Assembly (NCBI RefSeq): GCF_964199755.1
Contig: NC_133896.1
Span: 176,131,092 to 176,195,091, forward strand
Origin: Larus michahellis
Lineage: Eukaryota; Chordata; Aves; Charadriiformes; Laridae
DNA: 64,000 nt
Direction: 5' to 3'
Shown here piece after piece: positions 8,890 to 20,000 of the stretch (within the stretch, counting starts at the first letter, position 1; every line of letters starts with the position of its first letter). Made by a program: the position numbers and the translations under genes. Below the pieces are notes generated by a model. The model saw only the letters and a program-made list of their open reading frames with translations. It was not told the origin of the DNA and made no database searches.

Positions 8890-11800
8890 GTAGGGGAGCG
8901 GGCGGGCGGGCGGCGGGGCCCCGCTGCCCGGCACCCCCGCGGGGCCTGTGTGGAGCCGGGCGCGGGGGGAGGTATGTGTCCCCCGTCTCTTTGCGCCCCT
9001 CAGCAGCTGAGGGATCCCCGCCCAAAGCCAGTCCAGCCATAAGCCGTCTCTATCTTATCCCTCTCTTTCTGCTTTCGCCACCCTCCCCAAAGAGGTGAAC
9101 GTTCCTCCTGACAGGAGCAGCAGTCGCTCGCAGACGGCTGAACCCGGCAGCGAGGGGTGGCGGGAGGCCTTGCCCCCTTCCTCTGTCACAGAATGACAGA
9201 ATGGCAGGGGTTGGAAGGGACCTCTGGAGATCATCTAGTGCAACCCCCCTGCCAGAGCAGGGTCACCTAGAGCAGGTTGCACAGGAACGTGTCCAGGTGG
9301 GGTTTGAATGTCTCCAGAGATGGAGACTCCACCACCTCTCTGGGCAGCCTGTTCCAGTGCTCTGTCACCCTCGAAGGAAAGAAGTTTTTCCTCACGTTTA
9401 GGTGGAATTACCTGTGTTTCAGTTTGTGCCCGTTGCCCCTTGTTCTGTTGCTGGGCACCACTGAAAAGAGTCAGGCCCCATCCTTGACATCTGCCCTTTC
9501 AATATTGATGAGATCCCCTCTCAGTCTTCTCCAGGCTGAACAGAGCCACGTCTCAGCCTTTCCTCATAAGAGAGGTGCTCCAGTCCCTTGATCATCTTCA
9601 TCCCCGCAGCCTGCTGGAGGCCCGGTTACAATTCTTGATCCGCTTTCCTATCGCTTTTGCAGAAGTCGGGCGCTCGCCCTCGCTGAGGTTCTCCTGCTTG
9701 TTTTCTGCTAGCTGTTTCTGGGCTTTTTCAGTAAGTGAGGTTTCTCGGAGAAGCCTGGACCAGGATGTGGTGGTGTGCTTTGGTCCCTCTCTGTGGCTTC
9801 AGATGGTGGAAGAGGGTGACCTTCTGCTTGGTGTAGCCGCACTCAGGTGTCTGATGGTAACAATGACACCCCCATATTTAGCACGAAGTTGTCCTCTCCA
9901 AAATTAAGAGAAGCGGCAAGCATTGAGAAGTCTGTAAAGCAAGCATCAAAACAGATGTGTGAAAACAGCCCCTGCAGTACGCCTTTCACAGAACTTCGTA
10001 TTTTTGATGCAGCTTTCCCCTTTTGTGCCTAACCAAAATAGGTTCTTGGATGTTCTGGTTTTGCTTCCTGCTACCAGTCTTTTAGGAAAGCGAGTAACGC
10101 TAATGTCTGCACAGAAAGTGCTTGTAAAGTTTGCATCTTTATCTTTTAAACTTTTTGGTAAAATTTTAGCACTCTGATCCCATAACAGTTAAGAGCAGCC
10201 TTTCTGCAGACTCAGATGTGTGTCCAGTCGAGCCACTGGTATAAATTGTGGTGCTCTGTTTGTCCTGGAGGTTATCTGCAGAGGGAAGGCAGGCCCTGGC
10301 AAAACCAGTGAGCTTAGTGTTGGTGTAAGAATGCATTCCTGTCAAAAAGCTGCAGGAATAGGATGGGGAGGATGGCTGGGTTTACTCATCCTAATATGTC
10401 ACTTGTCACTTTAGATATTTAATACAATAGATCCATCCTGTGGAATCCACTTCCCTTGGATAAGAGACTTCAGGAACAAAAACTGTTTTGATTAAATTAT
10501 CTTTATTGTGACCACTATGTGTGAGTTCTGTTTACATTCACAAAATTGCTTCATCTCCATATTCTAGGTGAAGATATTTGCCCCCAATATTGAGCAAAGG
10601 GATGTAGTCAATCACCTAAAAGGAAGTCCATCAGAAGAGAAGAGAAATGTGTTAGTTGAAAGTGCCAGATTGGCAAGAGGAAACATTCAGGATTTGACCG
10701 AACTGAAAGCTGATGAATTTGATGCGGTCATTTTCCCTGGTAAGTGCTTTTAAAAGAAAAACTGTGTTGTTTTTTTTTCAATTGCAAATAACTGCTTTGC
10801 CTCTGCTACTTTTTTATTTTTAAATCTGCTCAGAGAATACATTATATTCTTGAATTTGAGAGGTGTGTGGGTTTTTTCCTTTTTTTACTTGTTTTCTTTT
10901 GAGGATGAGAAAATGCTTTAGCAAGCTCTCACGGGCTGACAAGTCATCTCAGTTTATTTATTAATTTATAGTTCATTAATTTTCAATATCAGAGTGTTCT
11001 TTTGGTGTTAGGTCATACATCGTGCCGTTCCTTCATTCTAAAGATTGTGAAAATTTTAGTACCTACTTGCGGACAAGAACACTGACCAGAGTAGAAAAGT
11101 AAGGCAAGAACTTGACATTACATGGCAATGCCTTATTTTTAGGGCCTCTGAAATTGTTGGCAGAATAGTAGGTTTCCAAGTAGATTATATTCCCTGTCAG
11201 ATGTGAGTACATTTTGTTTTAATTGTGTATCTAGTCTGCTGCTGATTAAATTACACTAAATATGTTTACGGATAATTTCTTATTTATAGACCACAAAACT
11301 GCCTTTCAGACGGAGGTAATTGTAATCACTGTAGAAATGAAGAAACCAAAGCCTCATGAGGAAATTATGACTTGCTGAAGATCCCTTTCCAGAATATTCA
11401 TAGCACTGTTAAATACTGCCTTCACGATTTTGCTTAAGCATTGATTTTGAAGTTGTTACACTGTGTTCTGTTGTAAGGCCAGCAGAGGGAGCGTATGTAA
11501 CGCAGAGAAACATATTTTCAGCGCTAAAGTTAGTGGGTGACATCAGGACTGATCACGGAGTGGAGGCTAGCAAATATTTTCCACTTTAATTTCATGCTAT
11601 TATAACCCAGGCTCAGGGGGGTTGCTGTAATAACTATTAGAGGGAAATAAACCTTATTAAGTTTGAAAATTAAAATCTTACCTCAGAGATTCCAGATAAC
11701 ACTCGAAGTGAGCAAAGAGTGGAAGGAAAAATATTAAAAATGATCAAAGCTTCTTGATGTTGTCCCTTGAAATACTTGTGGAAATTGTTGTTTGTTTGTT

Positions 11801-14368
11801 GCAGAAAAGTTGATGTTCTGCACATTCCATAAGGAATCAAATATAATGGATGGTTACACTTACTAATAACCTTCTTACTTGGATCATTCTGATGGTTATA
11901 AATCCATCAAATGAAGATGCTGTAAAACATAATCTACATGTGCAATTAAATGAAGATTAAGTGCAAGTAAAAGATTGTTGTAACTAATTTCTAGAACTCA
12001 AATTTGGCATTATTTTTAATAGGAAATTGTTTTATCACTGGTGGGTTATCATTGGTATGTCTCAGTATCATGTTATCATTGCCTTTTTACGTAATATCCG
12101 TTTTGGTTTTATTGTGTTACCCTTCTCTTCTTTTTTAAGTTGAAAATAATTCCGGGGGGAAAAAAGCTCTCCTGTAATTGCTTAAGTTTTGAAGTAAAAC
12201 TTGAGAGTGAATTACTGTAGAGGGTCAATTCACTGTTTGCATTACTCTCGTGAATTACACTTTTCTACTTTTAACTATCATTGGTCTTTCTTCTCATCCC
12301 TCTCTTGCTTATGGAGGGGTGCATATCAGATGGTGCAGCTTTTCTGGTGACTGGCAAATGAATGTGAGGTTTCCTATTTGTGTATTTGTTGCTCACTGAA
12401 GCTTTCTGGCCTATGTAACATGCGTGCTATAAAAAATGTGCAATTAAACTTTTAACAGTGTAAACCCATCATGTTTCATGTTCTGGAGGCTTTCAGTATA
12501 CTAACTTAACAGTCCTACATATGCCATGATTATGTTGTAAACAAAGGACAACTTTCTGGTATTGAATTTAATGGCTTTTAGCAGTGTCTTACATTTGAGC
12601 TTTTTGGTTTGGTTTTTTTCTTTAGGTGGTTTTGGTGTAGCAAAGAACCTGTGTTCCTGGGCTGTAGATGGCAAGAACTGTACTGTCAATGAGCATGTGA
12701 ACTCCACACTCCAAGCTTTCCACAGTGCTAAAAAGCCCATCGGTTTGTGCTGTATATCGCCAGTCCTGGCCGCTAAAGTGTTTCCTGGTTGTGAGGTCAC
12801 CGTCGGCCAAGATAAAAACGTAGATGGAAGGTAAGAAGGAAACGGGTGGAGGTAATTTACACGGGAATTAGGATTAGGAAATGGCCAGTCTTCTGTGAAA
12901 AAGTCTGAGGTCTGTGGTGCCAGTAAACCTTGGGTAACTTATTAGTGACGTTTTTCACGTATTTCAAATTTTTACTTGCATAATAATAGTAGGAGCAGAA
13001 CTCTCAGGGCAGGTGGACTGACAGTGTGAGATGAGGTGACTTGTTGCACACTACAACATTGGAACCATTTGTCCCTAAATTCAGAAATACTTTGGTCTGT
13101 GATATGTTCTATGATATCAATGTCCACAGATGCATTATGATTAATAGCCTGAAAATTCTAGGTAGCCTTATCTCTTGCCTAAGCCGTCAGTGTGAGCCAC
13201 TGAAGGTAACATAGGCTCCTGCAGTGGCTTTACTGTGCTTTGTGGATGCTATTGAGTCACTGGATGTAACATCTGTCAGTCCTAGAAAGTGACAGAACAA
13301 AGAGACTTTTACAGAATCTGACCTCTGCAAACACGCACAGTATTTTTTTTTCACATTACATTCATGGTAATTGAGTGATAGATTTTAGCTCACTTAATAA
13401 GTGGGAGACAGAACTTGCTTACCCAATGCGTTTGAAGGCTGTGATTCATGTTGCAAATGTGCAAATGAAGAACAGGCATCTGGCTAGCTGGTGTTCAAAA
13501 AATTTGGTACCCTGTGGTAATTTGAGTGGCTGTTTAAATTGCATCTGTGGGGTTTTGTCTGTTCAGAGATTTTGTTTTTTTTAATAAAGTTTTTGTGGCA
13601 GTAGTGGTTTGGGGCCAGTTTAGGGGAGGCAGATGAGAACAGGGCCTGACAGAAGTCAGTGCTGCTTCAAGGACTGTCAGCTCCCGATAAAACTTCTGAA
13701 TGGAATTTCGTATCAGCAGCAGTAGCAAGGGATTGCCTCCACTCCCCTCTTCCTGCCTTATCCTCGGGGAAAAAAAAAATAATCTCTGCAGAATCCCAGT
13801 GGAAAACGTTATATGGAGGTGTTAGGAAAGGTCTAATGTGACTGCAAATTCAGTTGGCATCTCCAACACTCTTAAAGATCAGTTATGGTTGCACTTGGTA
13901 TCATCTTGTGTACGTGTTGAAAGGTTGTTAAAAAGAGAATTGTATCTTCTGACGTATTGTGGCTCTACGTTTCAGGTGGTGTTTTCAAAGAAATCAGATC
14001 ACTTCTTGTGTCCATAGGGGATGGCAGAACCACAGGGGCAGTCTGTTTGACTCCCTTGTCATCATCTGCGAAAGAGTCACTTAAATATTATTGCAGTTCC
14101 CTCACTCGAGTTATGTTGGCAGGACTTTATGACTGTATCATCTCTTTATGTTAATTACAATCTTTTTATTTACAGATTTCCTGATGCTGAAACAGCATCT
14201 GCTATAGCAGAGCTTGGATGTAAGCACATTTGCAAGAATGTAAATGAATCCCACGTGGATAAAGCCAATAAAATAGTTACTACCTGTGCTTTCATGTGCA
14301 AGGCTCCTCTGCATGAGATTTTTGATGGAATTGGAACAATGGTACAGGAAGTCCTCAAACTTGCCTGA
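8782..14368 (+). CDS. GATD3/ES1-like glutamine amidotransferase-like protein, no mitochondrial presequence
   Basis: The complete gene is join(8782..8889, 10568..10739, 12626..12830, 14176..14368), 678 nt and 225 aa, with GT-AG introns in phases 0, 1 and 2. The protein follows mature human GATD3 (ES1, C21orf33) end to end: [20 protein letters not shown], then [37 protein letters not shown] and [16 protein letters not shown]. The family has a DJ-1/PfpI-like class I amidotransferase fold; GLCC (about residues 131-134) sits at the nucleophile elbow. The start at 8782 has a good Kozak context (GGCGGCCATGG), and an in-frame TGA at 8767-8769 rules out a contiguous N-terminal extension. The human protein has about 41 extra N-terminal residues for mitochondrial import. 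This product is therefore predicted to be cytosolic unless an upstream alternative exon exists. It is divergent enough from the human protein to be a paralogue. Its precise reaction is unknown. Confidence 0.9.
8890..10567 (+). other. GATD3-like intron 1
   Basis: The intron starts GTAGGG and ends TATTCTAG. It contains a GC-rich G-run near the donor and a minus-oriented CR1 copy at about 9185-9620. I see no further exon in it. Confidence 0.85.
9185..9620 (-). mobile_element. CR1 LINE fragment in GATD3-like intron 1
   Basis: The plus strand starts GTCACAGAATGACAGAATGG and continues GGGTTGGAAGGGACCTCTGG, the reverse complement of the CR1 3' end. It carries the usual 'CACCTCTCTGGGCAGCCTG' block and is antisense to the host gene. 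The 5' end is truncated near the 'GATCATCTTCATCCCCGCAG' segment. Confidence 0.9.
10568..10739 (+). CDS. GATD3-like exon 2
   Basis: The acceptor is TTCTAG|GTGAAG and the donor CCTG|GTAAGT. It encodes [17 protein letters not shown], continuing to ...DEFDAVIFP plus one base. It aligns with human VQIFAPDVPQMHVIDHTKG. Confidence 0.9.
10740..12625 (+). other. GATD3-like intron 2
   Basis: This is an AT-rich intron ending TTTTTTTCTTTAG. A CTCF-like motif lies at 11479-11492. I see no repeat or exon I can name. Confidence 0.8.
11479..11492 (+). promoter_or_regulatory. candidate CTCF site
   Basis: CCAGCAGAGGGAGC matches CCASYAGRKGGCRS at 13 of 14 positions. It lies in intron 2 of the GATD3-like gene. 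This is a motif match only. Confidence 0.4.
12626..12830 (+). CDS. GATD3-like exon 3
   Basis: The acceptor is CTTTAG|GTGGTT and the donor GAAG|GTAAGA. It encodes [18 protein letters not shown], continuing to the GLCC nucleophile-elbow region and [11 protein letters not shown]. It ends with two bases of an Arg codon. Confidence 0.9.
12831..14175 (+). other. GATD3-like intron 3
   Basis: The intron starts GTAAGA and ends TTTATTTACAG. It has T-rich patches near 13343 and 13565. No exon or nameable repeat was seen. Confidence 0.8.
14176..14368 (+). CDS. GATD3-like exon 4 (terminal)
   Basis: The acceptor is TTTACAG|ATTTCC. It encodes (R)[17 protein letters not shown], continuing to [16 protein letters not shown] and stop TGA at 14366-14368. 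Human GATD3 ends in GIGAMVRKVLELTGK, so the C-terminus is intact and only slightly shorter. Confidence 0.9.
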
Positions 14369-14437
14369 CTGGAAGCGTACAGACTTCTGCAAGGAAATCA
14401 AATTAGCTAAACATAAGCATTTAGCTTCGATTGTATT

Positions 14438-14443
14438 AATAAA
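14438..14443 (+). terminator. poly(A) signal of the GATD3-like gene
   Basis: AATAAA lies 70 bp after the stop codon and is followed by T- and GT-rich sequence (TTGGTTTGGTTGTTTGGG near 14473). This gives a very short 3' UTR. Confidence 0.7.
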
Positions 14444-16132
14444 ATAATGCAACTATTAAACTTCACAGTTCTTGGTTTGGTTGTTTGGGTTTTCTTAAAA
14501 ATCTGTAATCCATCAAATGGTTATTGCTAAGTTTATCCTATTTATTTCTCTTTAAAAATAGAAAGCATGTGTTGAAGGTTGTGGTGGTGGTTTTCCTCAT
14601 TTTTTTTTTTCTCATTAATCTGAATATATTCAGTCTTGATAAGATAATGTAGGAACCCTCCTTGTCCAGTGGGATTTTATCGCATCACTAGTGATTATCA
14701 GTAATTCACATTTGGTGTTATCCAGCTATAATTACAGATGAAATAGCTGTAAATGAGTCTGTAGACCTTCAGTACAGGTGAGTAATTCAATTCCACTTTC
14801 TAATCAGAAGGGAAAAAGAAAAGAATGTGGTTATTTGGGTTTGTTTTTTTTTCTTCCCTTGCAAGTCTTTAAGCGAGTATAACTAATGGACTTCTGAAAT
14901 TTTTGCAGAGCCCCCTGATAAACTGACTTTATAAACCAAGAGGCAGAGGCTTAAGTACAAATGAATACATTGTATGTGGAAAACATGCGAGTTTTGCTCT
15001 AATAAATGAAATAATTTGAGGTTTAGTTAGTAAAATGAATTAACTTTATTTTGTGATTTTTTTTTTTATACATATTTTAGTGCTCTCAGGAAGGTACATT
15101 TTATATATGTTAGAATATGTGCTTTAATCTTACAAACATGAGCAAAGGTCATCAGCCTCTGTTAGAAGCACAATCTGGCAAGGCTTTGTACTCCTGAAGG
15201 AACTAAAAATTCCCAGAATTCATTATCAAGGCAAGTTGATTGTCACTGTGGACACTTAATTGTCTTGGTGTAAGAAGTGGTCTGATGCTCGCAGGTGTCT
15301 CTGTCATGAGTGTACCATAGCCCATGCTTTGTAGTGCCTGAAATAATCTAAACGTGTCATCGCTAATTAGCGCTAATCGTGCCTTGTGGAGCAAGTGCTT
15401 TGTTACTGGAGTGGGAATACAGGAACAAACCCGTACCACCGGGCAGCCAAAAGATGGAAGTGGGAAATAGCACTTCTAGGAGGAGGAGTGTCGAGTTGTC
15501 CCTCTTGCTTTGCAGCTGGCATCATCGGGAAGGTCACCAACGTTTACCTTGTCAATGCAAGACCAGTCGTTACAGCGAAGCCGGACGCGTTGCAGACGAT
15601 ACCCAGTGCTACTACTCTGTATGTACGCTGCGTTTATTTTAGCACCAACGTCAAAGCTCTGACGTAGCAGGTGGCTTCTCCAAGGAGGCTTTAGAGCTAA
15701 ATCTACTGAAATAAATATATAAAGGCTGCTATCCTCTGTCCTTCTCGCAGTGATGTTTCTCACGGTGACTGCGTTTCCACACTCCTCCAGAACTTGGATT
15801 CCCTTTATGGAGTTATTTAAGAGAAGCAGAACAGACCTTTTTTTTGGCAGAAGAGCAGGGAAATGTTTGTGTGTTGCGCAAGCAGTGCTCTGCCTCTAGA
15901 GGTATAAAGATAATTGAAGTCGACTGTGCCAGCAGAGGATCTTCCGTTCAGCCTGACTGAGCTGCCCACGTAATCGCTAAATTATTTACTTAGGCAAAAA
16001 CCACAGTATTGGACTGAGCATGGCTCTTGTGTTACAGGAGTCCAATTTAAAAGTCCTTGAGTCACTAAATGGGAGTTTGTCCTGAATTTTGTGCTTGCTT
16101 TGTGAACAGTGTCTAGCTGTCGGTTGGAACAG
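14444..16132. other. convergent intergenic region between the GATD3-like gene and ACOD1
   Basis: The two genes face each other tail to tail. On the minus strand, TTTATT (AATAAA in sense) at 15633-15638, about 0.5 kb beyond the ACOD1 stop, is the nearest good poly(A) signal; another lies at 15045-15050. Part of this stretch is therefore ACOD1 3' UTR. The short plus-strand frames at 15379-15667 have no family resemblance. Confidence 0.6.
15633..15638 (-). terminator. ACOD1: candidate ACOD1 poly(A) signal
   Basis: TTTATT on the plus strand reads AATAAA on the gene strand, about 495 bp past the stop codon. An alternative lies at 15045-15050. Confidence 0.4.
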
Positions 16133-17087
16133 TCAAAGGAAGTGCAGCTTCTCCGAAAGCGCTCTCACTGACTGTCCTGATAAAAACTTAGTTAATACAG
16201 AACAGTCCTCCACTTTTTCCAGATTGTACACAGTGTCTATAATGCCTTCTGCAGCTTCTGCGGGCAGGACGCTGGAGGCGTTGGATTGAAACTTTTTCTC
16301 CAAGTCCTCCTTTTTCAGAGGTTTCCTCCAGTGTCCGTAGAATGTGTCGCAGCGGTCGCTGACCGTGTTGCCATCCTGAAGCGTGACGCTCACTTCGCAG
16401 TAAAGGCTCTCAAAGCTGGGCGTGTTGTCAGGAGGGTGCTCCAGCTGCGTTTTGCAGAGGAGCTCCCGTAAGGCTGGCCGGTGAACGTTCTCGCTGGTGA
16501 AGGACTGGACCAACATGCTGCCATCCAGCAAAGCAGAGCACGCAACAAACTGGAAGGAGTGTCGAGCTTCATGCTCTGAGGCAGGGCTGGGTCTGTTCAC
16601 GTATTTGACCTCTGGGACTTTGAGAATGACTTTCTCAATTTTATCAAGGGGGAGCAAGTTGCCACTGTTCTCCACAAGCTTCCTCCTAACAGAAGATGCT
16701 GCATCGGCCACCCAGTGCGTTCCAAGATGGGCAGGAAAGCGTTTGATGGCCACGTCTTGCTGGTCCAACAGCCAGGGGTAGGACTGCAAGGTTGGCAGAG
16801 TCTGTGGGTTGTAATCTGTATAAAAGGCACCTATCCCTGACTCCATGTCCAAGATCTGTTTGTTTCCTTGAAGGCCCTGGGATGCTAAGCATGCTGCTTC
16901 CAGTCCATGCTTGGCAGCGTTGCCAACATGGAGGGGCTTCGTTTGGGTTGCCGCGTTAGCCAGTGGGGCACCGGCATAGGAGGCAGCAATAGCCAAGGCG
17001 TTTTTACATTTTGGCTGGTCAAGAGCTAAGAGTTTAGCACAAGCTGCTGCACTCCCCATCGTACCAACCACAGTCGGGGGGTGAAAC
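16133..17087 (-). CDS. ACOD1: ACOD1 terminal coding exon (exon 5)
   Basis: The acceptor on the minus strand is TTTTCTCAG|GTTTCAC. It encodes (R)FHPPTVVGTMGSAAA through to the stop at 16133-16135. It carries His159, Lys207, Lys272, His277 and Tyr319, and the conserved DTFYGHWRKPL segment near the C-terminus. Confidence 0.95.
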
Positions 17088-20000
17088 CTGAGAAAACAAA
17101 ATCTCATCATTACTATATTTCAAAAAGTCACCTGAATATACGCTATATACACAAGCTCCAATTTCCTCTCACTGCCGCAGAAGACGGATCGTACCATAAA
17201 GAAACACACATTGAGAGTTCATGGGAGGTCCTAATGGAAAAAGTTGTTGCTTTTCCCTAGGAACAAGTTAAGCTGGAACAGTACCACTATAATAGGTCTT
17301 ATATATAGATCTTCCCCAGAAAGAAACTGAAACATTAGAACCACTCATAGTTCAAGCCATTCTGAACAGGATAATGGCAAAAGCGTTACAGTTTATAGTC
17401 ATCTATAAATTTACTGTAAATAATTTATAGCCGTCTATAAATTATACATATTGGGGGAGGCAAGTTTTGTTATTATGCACCAGTTTAGCAAAACAGGTGG
17501 AAGGGAGGCACAGAAAAGAGCAAGAAGACATCTAGTCCATCCCACACTTCAAGGCTTCCCCCTAAGCACACCTCGTCTTCTTGGGCTCCGCTCTGAGCCC
17601 AGCCCCGGTGGCTCCGTTCTGCTGAGAGCAAGCCACTGTTTAAAATGATCGTACGTACTCACGAGAGCCTCAGACCTGTGCCACAAAATGTTGCCCTTTT
17701 GCTGCTGTTTTTAATTAATAGGGAGAGCATCATGTCCTTTCTGTAACCTGATCAATGCTCTCAAAAATAAATCTGTTAGCTAAACTGTAAGGAATCACAT
17801 AAGCGTATTTATGTTTAAGGTGAACCTTTCCGAAATTTCCAGACAAACAACACAGAATATATGATTAACTGTGCCATTTGTATTTTAACTGGCATTTAAT
17901 TAAGTATATTAACACTGAGAGAAAACGCCTTCCACTCAACTTTCTACCTGAAGCATTTCTATGTACCTTTTGGGAATATTCCTGGCTTCGCTGGAGAAGC
18001 GCAGCAGCCGGCCTTGCACTTCGATTCCCACATTGAAAGCTAAGAGCAGATCGAGACCCGAGATTTTTTTCTCCTGAGGAAAGGCCTCCGCGAGTGCAAT
18101 CACGGCAGGGAGCACGGCCCCGGATGGGTGCGTGGCTGGATGCCACGTGTCGTCAAAATCCATCGAGTGCACCTAATGGAAAGAGAAGTCTAGTCATCAG
18201 AAATAAACTCTGACTTGGCAAGACTGGCTCAGTCAAATTAAACTACTATAACTGGTATAAAACAGGCCTGAAGAACTAGATTTTTCCTTAGAAGGCAAAA
18301 CTTCAAAAGCCTTTCTTTTAAACCTCTTTACTCCCAACATGGCTCCGTGAGAAGTGGCAATGCAATACAAATCTTGCCTCCAAAGAAGTATAAGTCTAAT
18401 TCAAGTTGCACCAGTCTAAAACCGGTATAACGATGATTCTTCTTTCCTACAATAGGCTTTTGTTGCTTTAGTTAGACTGGTGTAATTAAAGCAGCAGCTC
18501 TAGGTCCACCATGTGAATGGTGTATTTTCACTTACCCCAAAACAGTACATAAACACAGTGAAATTACTTCTCCAGTGCTGCAACTGATGCTGCCATTGGG
18601 GCTCGCACCATTAAAGCCATAGCAGTTGAATCCATGCCGCTAATTCAAAGTTCTATCAGAAAAACTTCTCTGGTGCAACAATCCACAGGCAACAGGCACA
18701 AGCCTCTAAATGCAGATCAGATTTTAGCCTGAATTTTCAGCACGTCGAAACCAAGGCGTGGTTTCGCAACCACCAAGTCTACGCAAGGAACCAGACTCCC
18801 TAGGGTTGCTGTAGTAGAAAGCTACAGTCTTAAAATTGGGATATGCTGCTTAGCCCTGGAGAGGATCCAGAGAGGTGCCTCCTCTTTACCATGCCCAGAC
18901 CCCTGACTGCTTGTCAGAACCTCTCCCCCCACCAAGTTTTGAGAACCCCCAATGACTTGAAAGCATCAGGGACAGCATTTTTAATAACATAATAATGCCT
19001 CAAAAGCTCAACTTCTGTGCCTAGTCGCCCATGTCTTACTTCAGAGCAAACTGGGAAGGTGCTCAGGTTTCCCAGCACTCAGGTCTTGCCCTGTGATACT
19101 AGGAATACGCACTTCTGAGGATTGCGTTTCTGAACAGACACAAGAAAACCCAGTCCCTGCCTTGAAAAACTGTGACACCAGCTGGGAAGATGCCCTGCAG
19201 TGCAGGTTAAGGACAGTTACGCCCAATACCCGGTAAGCTGCGTTCCTGCCGTCTTCAATAAGCGCTTAGAACTGACCTGTGACTGAGATGTAAACTGGAA
19301 TGATCGCCTTCATGCTAACAGCCAGATTTGAATGTCACGCCGGCTGCTGGGAGCTGAGAGGTACCAGATCTCATTTCCAAGGTAATTTTCTCTACATTGG
19401 AAATGAGGTGTCAAATTGGACCTCTGATCTTGTTGTCACTCTAATTTAGATAGGCTTAATATTACCATTTCCTTGGTTGGTCACCTCCTCTAGTTTTGCA
19501 TAATTGCCAAATTTGTCTACCCCACCTCTTGTGCATCTTTCGATTTCAAACGGTTTCCGCCTCAATCTGAATTTAGACATATGTCTGGGAGTCAGTTATT
19601 GCTTTAATGATGAAGTATGTGTCCAAAATATATAATGGGCTTTTGCAAACTGCGTAACTGAAGCTTGAATTGCCTTGTGATATTGTATCATAGGATCATA
19701 GAATGGTTAGAGTTGGAAAGGACCTTAAAGATCACCTACTCCCAACCCCTCTGCCATGGCCATGGACACTTTCCACTAGACCAGGTGGTGTGTACGTATA
19801 TGTGTGTCTGTCTGTATTTGTGTTTTTCTGTAACTATACTTTTCCAGTTGGCATGAAATTTGGATCCCGGTGAAATCAGTGAGAGCTAGAGTACTCAGTA
19901 GAGAGCTCTTTGTAATGCGGCTGTACCAAGGTTGTAACAAGCTGTAGAGTTCTGGCTTTTGAAAACAGCCCCAAATCCTACGTTAAAGGTAAGGGATGCT

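Larger units (their letters stand above)
8560..9000. promoter_or_regulatory. CpG island / promoter of the GATD3-like gene
   Basis: A GC- and CpG-rich block surrounds the first exon. A YY1-like motif CAAGATGGAGGC (8658-8669; consensus CAAGATGGCGGC) is present, of the kind found at TATA-less start sites. A quadruplex-type G-run (about 8892-8917) lies just inside intron 1. Two short upstream frames begin at 8652 and 8662. No TATA box was seen. Confidence 0.6.

Noticed and set aside
15379-15667. 87- to 95-codon frames on both strands between the GATD3-like gene and ACOD1
   Set aside because: No family resemblance; the region is more likely ACOD1 3' UTR.
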